A stretch of DNA of 64,000 nucleotides from Colwellia sp. RSH04 (GCF_003545765.1 NZ_QXIO01000001.1:558001-622000); one strand, 5' to 3'; shown: positions 29,606-39,862, counted from the first letter of the stretch. Notes: generated by a model not told the origin, from the letters alone. Numbers and translations: made by a program.

Positions 29606-32600
29606 TTACACCTTAGCTATTCGCTTAGCGAAAGCGTTTGCTTTAACAAAACCATTGCTTGAGCGATGTGCTAATCGAGTAAACATTAGATAACACCAAG
29701 GCACTAAAAATAAACTGGTGATGGTTGAAAAGGTTAACCCTCCAATAATCGCAATAGCAAGAGGTGAGTATGATGGCCCATCACCACCTATTTGAGTTGA
29801 CCCGAGAGCTAGGGGTACCATACCCAATACAGTGGTTGCTACTGTCATTAATACGGGTCGTAAACGTGTGACACAGATATCAGCAATAACAGATTGTAAC
29901 TCATCAAGTTTAGGCGACATTTGGTTAATTTGATCAATCAATACAATACCATTATTTACCACTATCCCCATCAGTATTAAAATTCCAATCATCCCCATTA
30001 CTGACATACTAGTACCGGTGATAAGAAAGAACCAAAACACACCAACAATAGAGTAAATAATTGAACTAATAATCGCAGCAGGAAGCAGTAACGATTCGAA
30101 TAATGCTGCCATCACAATGTATATCATCGCCAACGCTAACAGCATATTCACTAACATAATATTCTGCTCTTGTTGTTGACGATTAAAACCTCGCCCTAAC
30201 TTCCATGAATAACCCGATGGTAAAGTTAAAGTCGACATAGCTTGTTCAATGCGCTCTTTTGCTTGCTCCATGGTTATTTCATTTAAGTTAGCACCAATGG
30301 TAAGCGCTGTGTGGCGCTCTTCTCGATAAATTGTCGCTAATCTTGGTTGAGTTTTAAAACTTGCAACGCTTTCTAAACTAATATCTTGGCCGTCTATCTG
30401 CGTAATAGGCAGTTTCTTCAATTGGTTTAAGGAGTACTTCAATCGCTCATCATAAAGTAAGCGAATATTCACTTCGCCATTGGGATCATGCCTAAAACTT
30501 CGCAGCTCAATTCCTCTTAATGCCGTACCGACAATTTGCGCTACCTGACGTGAATCTAAACCCAGCTGATTCGCTTTAAAGCGATCAATCACAATGACCA
30601 TTTCTTTTTGATGTTGTGAAATATCACTCTTAACATCTGCTAAGCCCTCAACATGTGATAACACTGGCACAATTTGCTCAGACAATGTCATCAACATTTC
30701 TGTTGATGGTCCTAACAAGGTTAAACTAACACCACCCGATTTAGCACTTTGCCAGCCAAAGTCAGGCTTTGCTTCAGCAAATACGGGCATATTTTCGCGA
30801 ATACGTTCCTTTAAGGTGTTCATGGAGATATCGCGGTTTTCTTTTAACAATAAAGTAGATGAGGCGCGTTCACCGTTGTAATAACTATATACAGACTCAA
30901 TATAGAATTCTTCTTTGTTGGCATACAAATATTCCTCCATACGATCAACCATTGCTTCAACATGCTCAAGTGGATATTGTCCCTCAACATGGTAGCGCAT
31001 AAATAATCGAGTACCATCTTGGTTGTCGTTATTATCTGAGGTAATTACGCTCATCGGTATTGCTGTACTTGCCAAGATTAATAAAGCAACAAAGCCTGTG
31101 GTTCTTGGATGAGCTAAAACCCACGTTAAACTACGCTTATATTTTTCACTGGCTTTCGACGGTTTATTATTAACATGTTTTGCCCCAATATGATCTAATG
31201 ATATTTTACTTAACAGTAAAGGAAGCAAGGTTTTAGCAATCAATAACGATGCAGCTAATGAAATGCATATAGCAATAGCAACATGTTCTAAAAACACTGT
31301 TAACTGCACTTTTTCACCAATTATATTTGGCATAAAGACAATCATGGTTGTTAATGTGCCTGTCATAACCGCGAGTGATACTTTGTCTACTCCAAGTAAA
31401 ATATTACTAACTTTACCGGCTTTATCTTTAGCAGGTGTTGCTTTATGTTGTGCCGCAATTGATTCAGTAATGACAACAGAATTATCCACTAACATACCTA
31501 CGGCAAGTAATAAGCCCATCATAGATAAAATATTTAATGAATAATCTAAAAAGAACATTACTGCTAACGTAATACAAATAGAAAAAGGTACTGATGCAAC
31601 TACTAATACCGTCGCTGTGGTATTACGAACAAAAAGATATAACACAATAAAGGATAACGCTGCCCCTATCGCGCCAGCCATTAATAAGTCCGATAAAGAA
31701 TCTGTAACTCCTTTGGCTTGATCTTCCATCATAAAAATATTGATGCCGTTGAACTGTGGGCTCTCAGATATCTCATTCACTAATTCAACTACTCGACCAG
31801 CAACTTCAACTAAGTTAGCACTCGACTCTTTAAATACATTCACGCCAATCGCATAACTTCTATCTAAATGTCTACCATCTTGTCTTTCTGGTTGCTCAAA
31901 CTGAACGCTGGCAACATCGCCTAAATAAACATTATCTTTTACTATTAAGGCGTTAATATCATTTAGGTTAGTAAACTCACCTTTTGGGCTAATACGTATA
32001 GTATTTGTTGCAGACTTTAATGCTCCTGCATTAATGGTAAAGTTATGCGCCTGTAATGTTTGAGTTAACAAACGCACATCAACACCATGGCTCGCCATAC
32101 GATCACTCAATAAGCGAATAGAAATCTGTCTTTGATCAACTCCATATAACTCAACTTTTGACACGCCAGTTAAGCGTTCAAGTGGCTTTTTCAAGTAGTT
32201 ATTCAATAACTGAAAGCTATTCTTTAATTCACGCTCACTTGAAATACGTAATGTCAATATCGGCATGTCTGCCGTCGAAAATTGATATACAAAAACCCGT
32301 TGTAAATCTTCAGGTAGTAAATGACGCACAGCATCTATTTTTTCACGTGCTTCAATCGCTTTACCAGTCAGGCTACTTTCCCACTCAACTTCGATGCCTA
32401 TTTCAGTACCATGTTCCGTAGAACGAGAATTCAATCGCTGAATTCCCCCCATGGTTGCTAATGCTTCTTCTAAAGGCTTGGTAACTAAGCGTTCAACCTC
32501 TGCTGGTGTTGACGCTTGATAAGGTGCACTAATCATCATTTCAGGAATATCAATACCTGGCCACTTTTCTAGTGGTAATAATTGGCTTGCTGCAACGCCC

Positions 32601-32686
32601 ATCAACAACATGGTTAAGCAAAGCATCAGCGTAGTCACTGGCTTTCGAATAGCCAGTGCAGTTAAGTTCAATCGGCTTTTAGACAT
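29606..32686 (-). CDS. RND efflux permease (second of the operon)
   Basis: 1026 residues, full-length RND inner-membrane transporter. N-terminal helix, porter start LPLEKWPGIDIPEMMISAPY, helices around 335-475 and 855-1000, and TM4 block MMGLLLAVGMLVDNSVVITES. The Asp-Asp pair of AcrB TM4 is Asp-Asn here, as in several non-AcrB subfamilies. Its start overlaps the stop of the neighbouring permease gene by eight bases. Two different permeases served by one adaptor recall MdtABC, in which both permeases form one mixed trimer; that is inference for this pair. Substrate unknown; no outer-membrane factor in the operon. Confidence 0.92.
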   Translation of the reverse strand: MSKSRLNLTALAIRKPVTTLMLCLTMLLMGVAASQLLPLEKWPGIDIPEMMISAPYQASTPAEVERLVTKPLEEALATMGGIQRLNSRSTEHGTEIGIEVEWESSLTGKAIEAREKIDAVRHLLPEDLQRVFVYQFSTADMPILTLRISSERELKNSFQLLNNYLKKPLERLTGVSKVELYGVDQRQISIRLLSDRMASHGVDVRLLTQTLQAHNFTINAGALKSATNTIRISPKGEFTNLNDINALIVKDNVYLGDVASVQFEQPERQDGRHLDRSYAIGVNVFKESSANLVEVAGRVVELVNEISESPQFNGINIFMMEDQAKGVTDSLSDLLMAGAIGAALSFIVLYLFVRNTTATVLVVASVPFSICITLAVMFFLDYSLNILSMMGLLLAVGMLVDNSVVITESIAAQHKATPAKDKAGKVSNILLGVDKVSLAVMTGTLTTMIVFMPNIIGEKVQLTVFLEHVAIAICISLAASLLIAKTLLPLLLSKISLDHIGAKHVNNKPSKASEKYKRSLTWVLAHPRTTGFVALLILASTAIPMSVITSDNNDNQDGTRLFMRYHVEGQYPLEHVEAMVDRMEEYLYANKEEFYIESVYSYYNGERASSTLLLKENRDISMNTLKERIRENMPVFAEAKPDFGWQSAKSGGVSLTLLGPSTEMLMTLSEQIVPVLSHVEGLADVKSDISQHQKEMVIVIDRFKANQLGLDSRQVAQIVGTALRGIELRSFRHDPNGEVNIRLLYDERLKYSLNQLKKLPITQIDGQDISLESVASFKTQPRLATIYREERHTALTIGANLNEITMEQAKERIEQAMSTLTLPSGYSWKLGRGFNRQQQEQNIMLVNMLLALAMIYIVMAALFESLLLPAAIISSIIYSIVGVFWFFLITGTSMSVMGMIGILILMGIVVNNGIVLIDQINQMSPKLDELQSVIADICVTRLRPVLMTVATTVLGMVPLALGSTQIGGDGPSYSPLAIAIIGGLTFSTITSLFLVPWCYLMFTRLAHRSSNGFVKANAFAKRIAKV

Positions 32687-35600
32687 TTTGCGGCTCCACT
32701 GACGTCATGACTTTAGGAGATACAGCTTTATGTGTTGCTGACTCTTCAGTAAAACGCTTATGATCAAAAAGTTGATACAACACAGGTAACACAATCAAAG
32801 TTAAGAAGGTTGAACACAACAGGCCACTAATTACAGTTATCGCCATAGGCGTTCTTAGTTCAGCACCTTCACCAACACCTATAGCCATAGGTAGTAAACC
32901 TAATGCAGTCGTGAGCGTTGTCATTATGATTGGTCTTAAGCGTGATTGAGCAGCTTGTTTGATAGCGTCTACTTTCTCTATACCTTGCATTCTTAATTGA
33001 TTGATTCTATCAACCAATACAATGGCATTATTAACGACAATACCTGCTAGCATAATTAAACCTATAAAGACTATTACACTAATATTGCTACCAAAAAGAT
33101 ATAAGCCGTAAATTGAACCAACACCAGCAAGTGGCACACTAAATAAAATTAAAAAGGGCTGTAGTAACGACTCAAATTGTGAAGCCATTACCAAGTAAAC
33201 TAAAAATACCGCTAACGTTAATGCCATAATCATTGAATTAAACGATTGTTGCATTTCTTCACTTTGACCACCAAAAGAAGGCACTACAGTTAAAGGGAGT
33301 TTTAATTGCGCGATTAATTGATTCGCTTCAGCTAAAGCACTGTTCTGATCGCCTACTGCAATATTGGCATTTATTACTGCAACTCGTTGCTGGTTAATTC
33401 GATTAATTTGCGCGGGACCAACAGTTTCAATTATTTCACTGATACTTTCTAACGTTATAGGAAAATCACTATTCGGGTTAACCACAAGCTCTCGTAAATC
33501 CTCAACAGAATCACGCTGCGTTTCATCACTACGAACTAGAATATCGATTTTTCTATCAAGTAAGGTATATTTACTGGCAATATTTCCGCCGACCTTAACT
33601 GCTAACAAACGGGCAATATCAGGGGCATTTAAACCAAGCTGAGCAATTTTTTGTTGATTAAAATGAATGGCTAATTCAGGCTGACCTTCACGCTGGCTAT
33701 TAGCCACATCAACAAACACAGGTGACTTTTCCATTTTTTGTGTTAATTGCTTGCTGTATTTTGCTAGTAAATCAAGATCATAACTCGCTAACTCAATGCT
33801 CATAGGCTTACTAAAAGTAAATAGTTCAGGTTGATTTAACTGCGTAGTAGCACCAACAAGCTTACGAGTAAATTGTCGAATATCATCCATTACTTGTTGT
33901 TCATCAGCACTGTTATGAAGCATTACTTGCAAACGTGCTTGATGCTCGCCACCTTTATCTGCACTACTGGTCATTAAACTACCTCGACCCGTTAATGAAT
34001 AACTGCTTTTTACTCTTTCATCTTTTTGTAGGTATGTTGCAACTTGGTTTATGGTGCGATCGGTAACAGCTAACGGTGTACCTGGTGCTAATTCTAATTC
34101 AACATAAAACTCACCTTGGGCAAGTTCAGGTAATAACTCAACACCAATTCGCGGAAGTATCAACAATGCAGAGCCCGCAAAGGTAAGACTAATAAACAAT
34201 GTTATAAAGCTATGCTTAAGCGAAAGTGATAATGACTTAGCATAAACCTTAGCTAGTTGCTCAAATACATAATTAAAACCTGTCGTGATTGGTTTAAAAA
34301 TAATAGAAGCGACTTTATTAATGGCATGAAATACTAATAAAACAAAACGGCTTACTAGCATAGGCAACCATGTAAACAATAATTTAAATGGTAAGCCTAA
34401 TATAAAGGTTATTTTTTTATGCCATGCTAGCTGTTTAAATGATGTTGCTTTTGGGGCTTTTTCTAACAATGCACTTTCTTCTGTCGACTTCATTTGTCTT
34501 GATGCCAACATAGGGATTAACGTTAATGCAACAAAGAGTGATGCAATTAATGCAAACGCAACAGTCATGGCTTGATCAGCAAATAACTGCCCAGCAACCC
34601 CTTCAACAAATATAAGCGGTACAAATACAGCCAATGTCGTTAAGGTTGAAGCAATAATAGCGCCACTGACTTCTTTTGTACCTTTTCGAGCAGCTTCAAT
34701 AACACTTAAGCCCTGCTCTTTATAACGGGCAATGTTTTCAAGCACTACAATAGCATTATCAACTAACAGACCTGTTGCTAAAGCAATTCCTCCTAGCGAC
34801 ATAATATTTAAACTAATACCATTGCCATACATCATGTTGAATGTCGCAATAACTGACACAGGAATAGATAACGAAATAATTAAGGTTGGTGTGATTGAAC
34901 GTAAAAATAAATACAAAATAACCATGGCCAGTAAGCCACCAATAATTGCGGCTGATTTGACTTCACTTATTGCATTACTAATAAAAGTTGATTGATCATA
35001 AACAATGGTCAACTCGTATTTATCACCAAGTAGCTTATTTATATTTTTCAATTTACGCTTTATTAACTGAGCAACTTGAACCGTATTCGCATCACCCTCT
35101 TTATAAATTGCAAGTTCAACCGCTTCACTTGCATTAATACGTGTAACATCAGTGCGCTCTTTATAACCATCTACAATGGTGGCAATGTCGTTTAAGGTAA
35201 TGATTTGATCATTTTCACGATACACCACTAACTCACCAATTTGGTTAATATTAGTAAATTGATTCAATGTTCGTACAAGATATTGCGTATTACCTTCGAT
35301 TAACTTACCTGCAGAAACATTAATGTTTTCCGCATTAATACGATTAATAATTTCCTGACTGCTAAGATTTAATTGCGCTAATTTATGTTGATCAATAATG
35401 ACTTGATATTCTTGCTCTAAACCACCACCAAGTTTCACTGAAGCCACACCTAACAGTGACTCTAATTGTCGTTTCACATCATATTCAGCAAAGGTTCTTA
35501 GCTTGGTTAAGCCTGATACCGAGTTGTCTGTTGTTTGTAGCCCTAAACGAACAATAGGATCTAACGACGGATTAAACTTAAGAATGAGTGGTTTTTGAAC

Positions 35601-35960
35601 ATCAAGCGGTAAGCGTATTAAATCTAACTTCTCTCTAACTTCTAAACTGGTGATATCCATGGCAACGTCCCACTCAAACTCAAGTAGTACATCTGATTGA
35701 CCCGCTTTAGATACCGAACTTATTTTTCTTAATCCTTTTACCACGCCTACGGCTTCTTCAACTGGCTTCGTAATTAACTGCTCAACTTCTGCAGGTGCTG
35801 CCCCCGTGTAATTGGTTCTTACTGTTAACGTTGGGTAAGACAATTCTGGTAATAAATTAACAGCCAAACGAGATAAGCCAACCAAGCCAAAAAGCATAAC
35901 AGCAAAGGTAAACATCCACACAGTCACAGGACGTTTTATAGCGACATCAACAATGCTCAT
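32679..35960 (-). CDS. RND efflux permease (first of the operon)
   Basis: 1093 residues. An RND transporter with N-terminal MSIVDVAIKRPVTVWMFTFAVMLFG, porter start LLPELSYPTLTVRTNY and TM4 block GGIALATGLLVDNAIVVLENIARYKEQG (Asp-Asn). It is longer than usual because of an insertion of about 60 residues with extra hydrophobic segments in the central cytoplasmic region (about 495-560). It starts with ATG inside the overlap ATGA with the stop of a 39-codon membrane-protein gene, so it is translationally coupled to it. It probably works with the adaptor upstream and the second permease downstream. Confidence 0.92.
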   Translation of the reverse strand: MSIVDVAIKRPVTVWMFTFAVMLFGLVGLSRLAVNLLPELSYPTLTVRTNYTGAAPAEVEQLITKPVEEAVGVVKGLRKISSVSKAGQSDVLLEFEWDVAMDITSLEVREKLDLIRLPLDVQKPLILKFNPSLDPIVRLGLQTTDNSVSGLTKLRTFAEYDVKRQLESLLGVASVKLGGGLEQEYQVIIDQHKLAQLNLSSQEIINRINAENINVSAGKLIEGNTQYLVRTLNQFTNINQIGELVVYRENDQIITLNDIATIVDGYKERTDVTRINASEAVELAIYKEGDANTVQVAQLIKRKLKNINKLLGDKYELTIVYDQSTFISNAISEVKSAAIIGGLLAMVILYLFLRSITPTLIISLSIPVSVIATFNMMYGNGISLNIMSLGGIALATGLLVDNAIVVLENIARYKEQGLSVIEAARKGTKEVSGAIIASTLTTLAVFVPLIFVEGVAGQLFADQAMTVAFALIASLFVALTLIPMLASRQMKSTEESALLEKAPKATSFKQLAWHKKITFILGLPFKLLFTWLPMLVSRFVLLVFHAINKVASIIFKPITTGFNYVFEQLAKVYAKSLSLSLKHSFITLFISLTFAGSALLILPRIGVELLPELAQGEFYVELELAPGTPLAVTDRTINQVATYLQKDERVKSSYSLTGRGSLMTSSADKGGEHQARLQVMLHNSADEQQVMDDIRQFTRKLVGATTQLNQPELFTFSKPMSIELASYDLDLLAKYSKQLTQKMEKSPVFVDVANSQREGQPELAIHFNQQKIAQLGLNAPDIARLLAVKVGGNIASKYTLLDRKIDILVRSDETQRDSVEDLRELVVNPNSDFPITLESISEIIETVGPAQINRINQQRVAVINANIAVGDQNSALAEANQLIAQLKLPLTVVPSFGGQSEEMQQSFNSMIMALTLAVFLVYLVMASQFESLLQPFLILFSVPLAGVGSIYGLYLFGSNISVIVFIGLIMLAGIVVNNAIVLVDRINQLRMQGIEKVDAIKQAAQSRLRPIIMTTLTTALGLLPMAIGVGEGAELRTPMAITVISGLLCSTFLTLIVLPVLYQLFDHKRFTEESATHKAVSPKVMTSVEPQNV

Positions 35961-36076
35961 GACAGTGCTCCAATGGTATTAAGGCTTGCTATTAACAATA
36001 GAAAAAACGTCATCGCAATAGCAAGTACTGGATGCTTTGCCACAAAAAAATATAAGGCATCAAATAAATTAATCAT
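35957..36076 (-). CDS. 39-residue single-pass membrane protein in RND operon
   Basis: A short frame between adaptor and permease: MINLFDALYFFVAKHPVLAI... followed by a hydrophobic helix (AMTFFLLLIASL) and ending NTIGALS. An AAGGA that overlaps the adaptor stop codon lies seven bases before its ATG, and its TGA overlaps the permease ATG (ATGA). The spacing leaves no other function for these 120 bases. By size and topology it resembles small membrane accessory proteins such as AcrZ that bind RND pumps, but there is no visible sequence similarity. A pump accessory role is inference. Confidence 0.7.
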   Translation of the reverse strand: MINLFDALYFFVAKHPVLAIAMTFFLLLIASLNTIGALS

Positions 36077-36085
36077 GCTATGTCC

Positions 36086-37213
36086 TTACTTAGCTGTCTT
36101 AGCGATAGCGGTATCACTTTCCTTGATGACCTCATCAGTAATTGTGCTTTCTACCGCTGGCTTAGTGTTTAGCACTTCAACTAACGCATCTGCTTTTAAA
36201 TTGTGATGGCCATTAACGACAACGATATCCCCTTCTTGTAATTCGCCACTTATTTCAGTTAACTGCTCTTGCACAAAACCTTTTTCAATAACAACTTCAA
36301 CCGCTTTATTATCTTTCACTAAATACACTTTACTTTGGTTATCTAACGTAATAATGGCATCACTTGGAATCGTTAAGGTATCTTCGTGGGTATCAAAAGT
36401 TAATGCAATTTGTGCAAACATACCGGGCTTTAATGCTAAATCAGTATTATCTAGTGACAAAATCACTTTAAAGGTACCGCTTCTACTATCGATTACCGGC
36501 GAAATAGAGCGTACTTTCGCTAAAAACTGTTTTCCCTGACGCGCACTAAAACTTAACAATGCTCGTTGTTGCAACTTAACAAAACTCAACTGATGCTCAG
36601 GTAAATGAACAACCGCTTGTAAGCTTGATTGGTCAACTATATGAAATAGTTTTTGATAGCCTTGAGTGAAATGGCCAGCCTTGACAAATCGTTGAGAAAT
36701 AAAACCTGAAATGGGCGCTACTATTTGACTATCTTTTAAATCTAACGCTGCTAATTCTCTTGCTGCAACCGCAGCTTGATGTTGATATTTTAATTTATCA
36801 GAAGCTTGAGCACTGACAAGTTGTTTTTCTGCCATTAAAGATAAACGTTGAAGTTCTTGGTTGATGCCAGCAAGTTCAGCATCTGCTTTTGCTAACGCAA
36901 GTTCATAGCGTCGAGGATCGACGCGTGCTAACACTTGGCCTTTCTCAACAAAGTCACCTTCTTCAATAGTTAACTCTTCAATAATCCCAGTAACACGGGT
37001 GATTATGTCGGCTTCGTTACGCGACTCTAACGTTGCCGTTGTATGAAAATTTGATGAGATATCATTGCGCTCAATATTTGCCACCATCACCGGTATGGCA
37101 AATTCAGCCGTTTTAGTTTCATCTTCTTTTGCTTTTGGCTCCGAGCAAGCTGATAACAAAACCGAGGTACTCATTGCAGTCGCAAGTAATAATTTTTTTG
37201 ATAAAGTAAGCAT
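36086..37213 (-). CDS. RND efflux periplasmic adaptor lipoprotein
   Basis: 375 residues. A membrane-fusion protein anchored by lipid: the signal peptide ends in the lipobox LLSACSEP (Cys about 23). Family landmarks are TATLESRNEADIITRVTGIIEEL, EEGDFVEKGQVLARVDPRRYELAL, a short hairpin (about 100-150), APISGFISQRFVKAGHF, and SRSGTFKVILSLDN. The tail (about 350-375) is Lys/Thr/Glu-rich. First gene of a four-gene operon: adaptor, 39-residue membrane protein and two RND permeases. No regulator gene lies next to it. Confidence 0.92.
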   Translation of the reverse strand: MLTLSKKLLLATAMSTSVLLSACSEPKAKEDETKTAEFAIPVMVANIERNDISSNFHTTATLESRNEADIITRVTGIIEELTIEEGDFVEKGQVLARVDPRRYELALAKADAELAGINQELQRLSLMAEKQLVSAQASDKLKYQHQAAVAARELAALDLKDSQIVAPISGFISQRFVKAGHFTQGYQKLFHIVDQSSLQAVVHLPEHQLSFVKLQQRALLSFSARQGKQFLAKVRSISPVIDSRSGTFKVILSLDNTDLALKPGMFAQIALTFDTHEDTLTIPSDAIITLDNQSKVYLVKDNKAVEVVIEKGFVQEQLTEISGELQEGDIVVVNGHHNLKADALVEVLNTKPAVESTITDEVIKESDTAIAKTAK

Positions 37214-37938
37214 TAGTTATTTCCATATTTATTCTGATGCTTTCAAAATAGCACAGGGTATGCCAATAGATGTTTTTACTTGTGTAACAATAAGTTACAA
37301 GATGTTTACACGTTACTACAAATTACTATTGGTGATATTGACTAAGTTGTTGGTTAATTTGATTAATCCTTTATGTAAAATTGACCAACAACACATTCAG
37401 AGAACACACTATTTTTGTATAAAAAGCGACCACTTGTATTTTCATCATCTGACACAGCCATCACACGCTCAAACTCTAAGCCTTTCACACCATACATCTA
37501 GGTGAAGTTAAATAATAGAAAAGTAAAAACCAAAAAATTTACAGGATTTATTATCGTTTAGGTAATAAAAAACCCAGCAAAAATGCTGGGTTCGTCATAA
37601 TAATTCGTAAAATATGTGCTTAATTTAACACTTTTACATTTAACAAATAATACCCTTTAGTAAGGGCTAGAACGGGTATACATACCTAAAACAAAAAAAA
37701 ACAATAAAATAAAACTTAAAATCAAACAGTTAAATTAACAAAAGTTAAATTTGTAACGTTTTACGTAAAGAATAATAACTTTTTACGAATAAAACATTAC
37801 AAGACAATTTAAATGGCACTTGTATTTAAATAACTACTGAATTATATCATATTAGGACGAAACAGATTTATTAAAATGAAAACAAAATATTCCTTTAAAA
37901 TACATCACAACATAATACAACTTTGGCTAAGCTAAGTA
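37214..37938. other. 725-bp AT-rich gene-poor region
   Basis: No supported gene. Apart from a terminator at 37571-37592, it is highly AT-rich with long A runs. The promoter of the adaptor operon must lie at its left end. The frame 37065-37505 on the plus strand runs out of the adaptor gene and has no coding features. Confidence 0.6.
37571..37592 (-). terminator. Minus-strand terminator
   Basis: AACCCAGCA-aaaa-TGCTGGGTT, a perfect 9-bp stem. On the minus strand it is followed by TTTTTATTA, so it would stop transcripts from the 38-kb fragment gene; the plus-strand side lacks a T run. Confidence 0.75.
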
Positions 37939-38271
37939 CTAATTTGTAAGTAACACAGGCAAACAATCTTTATGCTTATTCTGAATTTGCGAAACATCTT
38001 TAGCTATTACCTTATTTCCAGTAAGAATTGCCGCCATCATTGCTGTCATACTTAATAGAGCATTTGATGACTTAACAATATCAATAACTAATTGCTCAGG
38101 GTATCCAGCACTATGGTGCTGTAAAGCATGAATACCGCCATGAACATATGAATTCAACCCTTTCCACTGCACGTCTTTAAACTCATTAAACATTAATACA
38201 GCTTGCTCAGGTGCTTTACCTTTCATCTTAGCAATCATTTCACTGTTACTAGGTTTTTGATCTGTAATCAT
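37939..38271 (-). pseudogene. C-terminal fragment of a hypothetical protein (DUF6988-like)
   Basis: 110 residues in frame, with WKGLNSYVHGGIHALQHHSAGYP and an alanine/methionine-rich helix (SNALLSMTAMMAAILTG). This resembles the C-terminal half of a family of small proteins of unknown function that I associate, tentatively, with DUF6988. The family N-terminus (about 90 residues) is missing, and the ATG at 38271 has no ribosome-binding site. Upstream DNA is full of broken frames, so I read it as a truncated gene rather than an intact one. Confidence 0.5.
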
Positions 38272-38282
38272 CGATTGTTTAG

Positions 38283-38594
38283 GCTAGGCTTTAATTAAGA
38301 ATACTTTTATTCGATGTTTCCAATATTCATCAAAGATTCTTTCTACCAAAGTATCTGGATAAATATGTTCGTATGCTGATATTCAAATATCATTTCTAAT
38401 TGGCCAATAAGCCATTCATTATCAAAGTTTTCAACCTCTTAATCCTCTATTAGGCTGGTAAACTCTGTTGTTAATCGTTCTGTATCAAGTAGCACATACT
38501 TCATTAGATCTAAATTTTCATTGGTAAATTTTTTACCATTCAACAGAGCACTAAAACTTTCATAACCATCTCACTTACGCCCCAAAAACGCCTC
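38283..38594 (-). pseudogene. Decayed gene remnants beside the IS
   Basis: Two broken coding stretches are readable on the minus strand. The first reads RK-stop-DGYESFSALLNGKKFTN... and ends IED-stop near 38440. The second starts with ENFDNEWLIGQLEMIFEYQHTNI and continues, after a frameshift, as YPDTLVERIFDEYWKHRI...KA-stop. Both keep protein-like codon order but have internal stops or shifts. I do not recognise either family. They lie between the IS3 element and the DUF6988-like fragment, marking a degraded accessory patch. Confidence 0.5.
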
Positions 38595-38648
38595 AGATTG
38601 GCATCCACTTAGCTGCTCTATGTTTAGTTATGATAAGTCCCCTGTTCT

Positions 38649-39540
38649 CTAGACAGTTTTTAAGTTCTCAAAGTACACTTTTTCAAAGTCATGAGGACTA
38701 ACACCATTATTAGTACCATGCCTTCGTTTTGAATTATAGAAAAATTCAATATAGTTAAAAACATCAGCTTTAGCTTCATCCCTTGTTTTATAGATCTTTC
38801 GCTTGATACGCTCCTTTTTAAGGTTAGAGAAGAAACTTTCTGCCACTGAGTTATCATGACAGTTTCCACGACGACTCATACTTACTTCTAAATTATTAGC
38901 GTTTGTGAAAGTATGCCAATCATTACAGGTATATTGTACACCTTGATCAGAATGAATTAAGACTTTATCTTCGGGTTTTCGCCTCCAAATGGCCATCAGC
39001 AACGCATCAATAACCAAGTCAACTCTGGGATCTTTTTTCATAGACCAACCAACAACTTTCCGTGAGAACAAATCAATAACAACGGTTAAGTACAGCCAAC
39101 CTTTATGTGTTCGGATGTATGTGAAATCAGTTACCCAATATTTGTTCGGCTCAACGACATCAAACGGACGTTGTAGTGTATTTTCAGCTATATGGTGAAG
39201 TTTCCACCAGTAAAACCTCTATGGCGTTTATAACCCCGTATAGCCTTAATTCCTGCTTGCCTCATGATTTTGTAAACACGATTTTTACCACACGTTTCAC
39301 CCTCGTCTTTCAAATCGAGTGTGATGTTGCGATGGCCGAAAAAATCCGCTCCTAGCCAGTATTGCTTGATCTTACCAAGCAAGCGTTCATCATCAATAGC
39401 TAGCTTACTTTTGGCCTCTTTAAGCCAGGCATAAAAGCCATTACGATTGACTGCTAATATTTTGCATAATACGGTGACTGGGTATTTATTGAGTCTAGAT
39501 TTTATGAACGTGTATTTTTCTTTGACTCGCCAGCGAAAAA
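38649..39540 (-). pseudogene. IS3 transposase OrfB, frameshifted
   Basis: OrfB is normally made by -1 frameshifting from orfA; here the shift site is the A-rich TCAAAGAAAAAT near 39530. The N-terminal part reads KYTFIKSRLNKYPVTVLCKI... to GFTGGNFTI-stop at 39188. The catalytic part resumes in another frame from AENTLQRPFDVVEPNKYWVTDFTY. Adding one A to the AAA near 39203 would restore GGKLHHIAENTL. The DDE triad is otherwise visible: D in WVTDFTY, D in IHSDQGVQYT and E in SVAESFFSNLKKE, followed by the family ending YIEFFYNSKRRH. Confidence 0.85.
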
Positions 39541-39795
39541 TACGGCTGCTTCCTTTAAGATATTACGCTCTTCCGTCACTCTACGGTTTTCAGCTTTAAG
39601 ACGTTTAATCTCAGCTTCTAACTCTGCTAATTTTTGCTGTTCATTTGAGTCAGCACCAAATTGTTTCATCCAATTTTGAATACTCTTTGTTGTCACGCCT
39701 AAGCGCTCAGCAACATCTTTTGGTTTGTAACCTCGATCTGTCACTTGTCTTACTGCTTCAATTTTAAATTCGTCTGGATAGCTTCTAGTTGCCAT
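39502..39795 (-). CDS. IS3-family OrfA (helix-turn-helix)
   Basis: 97 residues. N-terminal HTH_Tnp_1-type domain (YPDEFKIEAVRQVTDRGYKPKDVAERLGVTTKSIQNWMKQF) followed by a leucine-zipper coiled coil (ELEAEIKRLKAENRRVTEERNILKEAA). It binds the IS ends and provides the N-terminus of the OrfAB transposase. The frame ends in SKKNTRS at the A-rich slippage site into OrfB. Confidence 0.93.
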   Translation of the reverse strand: MATRSYPDEFKIEAVRQVTDRGYKPKDVAERLGVTTKSIQNWMKQFGADSNEQQKLAELEAEIKRLKAENRRVTEERNILKEAAVFFAGESKKNTRS

Positions 39796-39862
39796 TATTC
39801 ACACCTATTAATTTTGGTTCATTATAACTAAATTAGGTGTCTAGGAAATTGGGGACTTATCA

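Larger units (their letters stand above)
38631..39862 (-). mobile_element. IS3-family insertion sequence, probably inactive
   Basis: About 1.23 kb bounded by imperfect inverted repeats. The left end starts TGATAAGTCCCC (38631), and the right end is its reverse complement, GGGGACTTATCA (to 39862), continuing to CTAGACA in both arms (about 20 of 25 bases match). It contains orfA and orfB in the standard overlapping order. The transposase has a one-base frameshift, so this copy is probably dead. I see no clear target-site duplication; the left flank is degraded sequence and the right flank is a cut DUF3604 gene, suggesting a deletion next to the insertion. Confidence 0.88.

Noticed and set aside
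37065-37505. 146-codon plus-strand frame leaving the RND adaptor
   Set aside because: Its first part is antisense to the lipoprotein signal of the adaptor, and the rest is low-complexity AT-rich sequence without a start signal.
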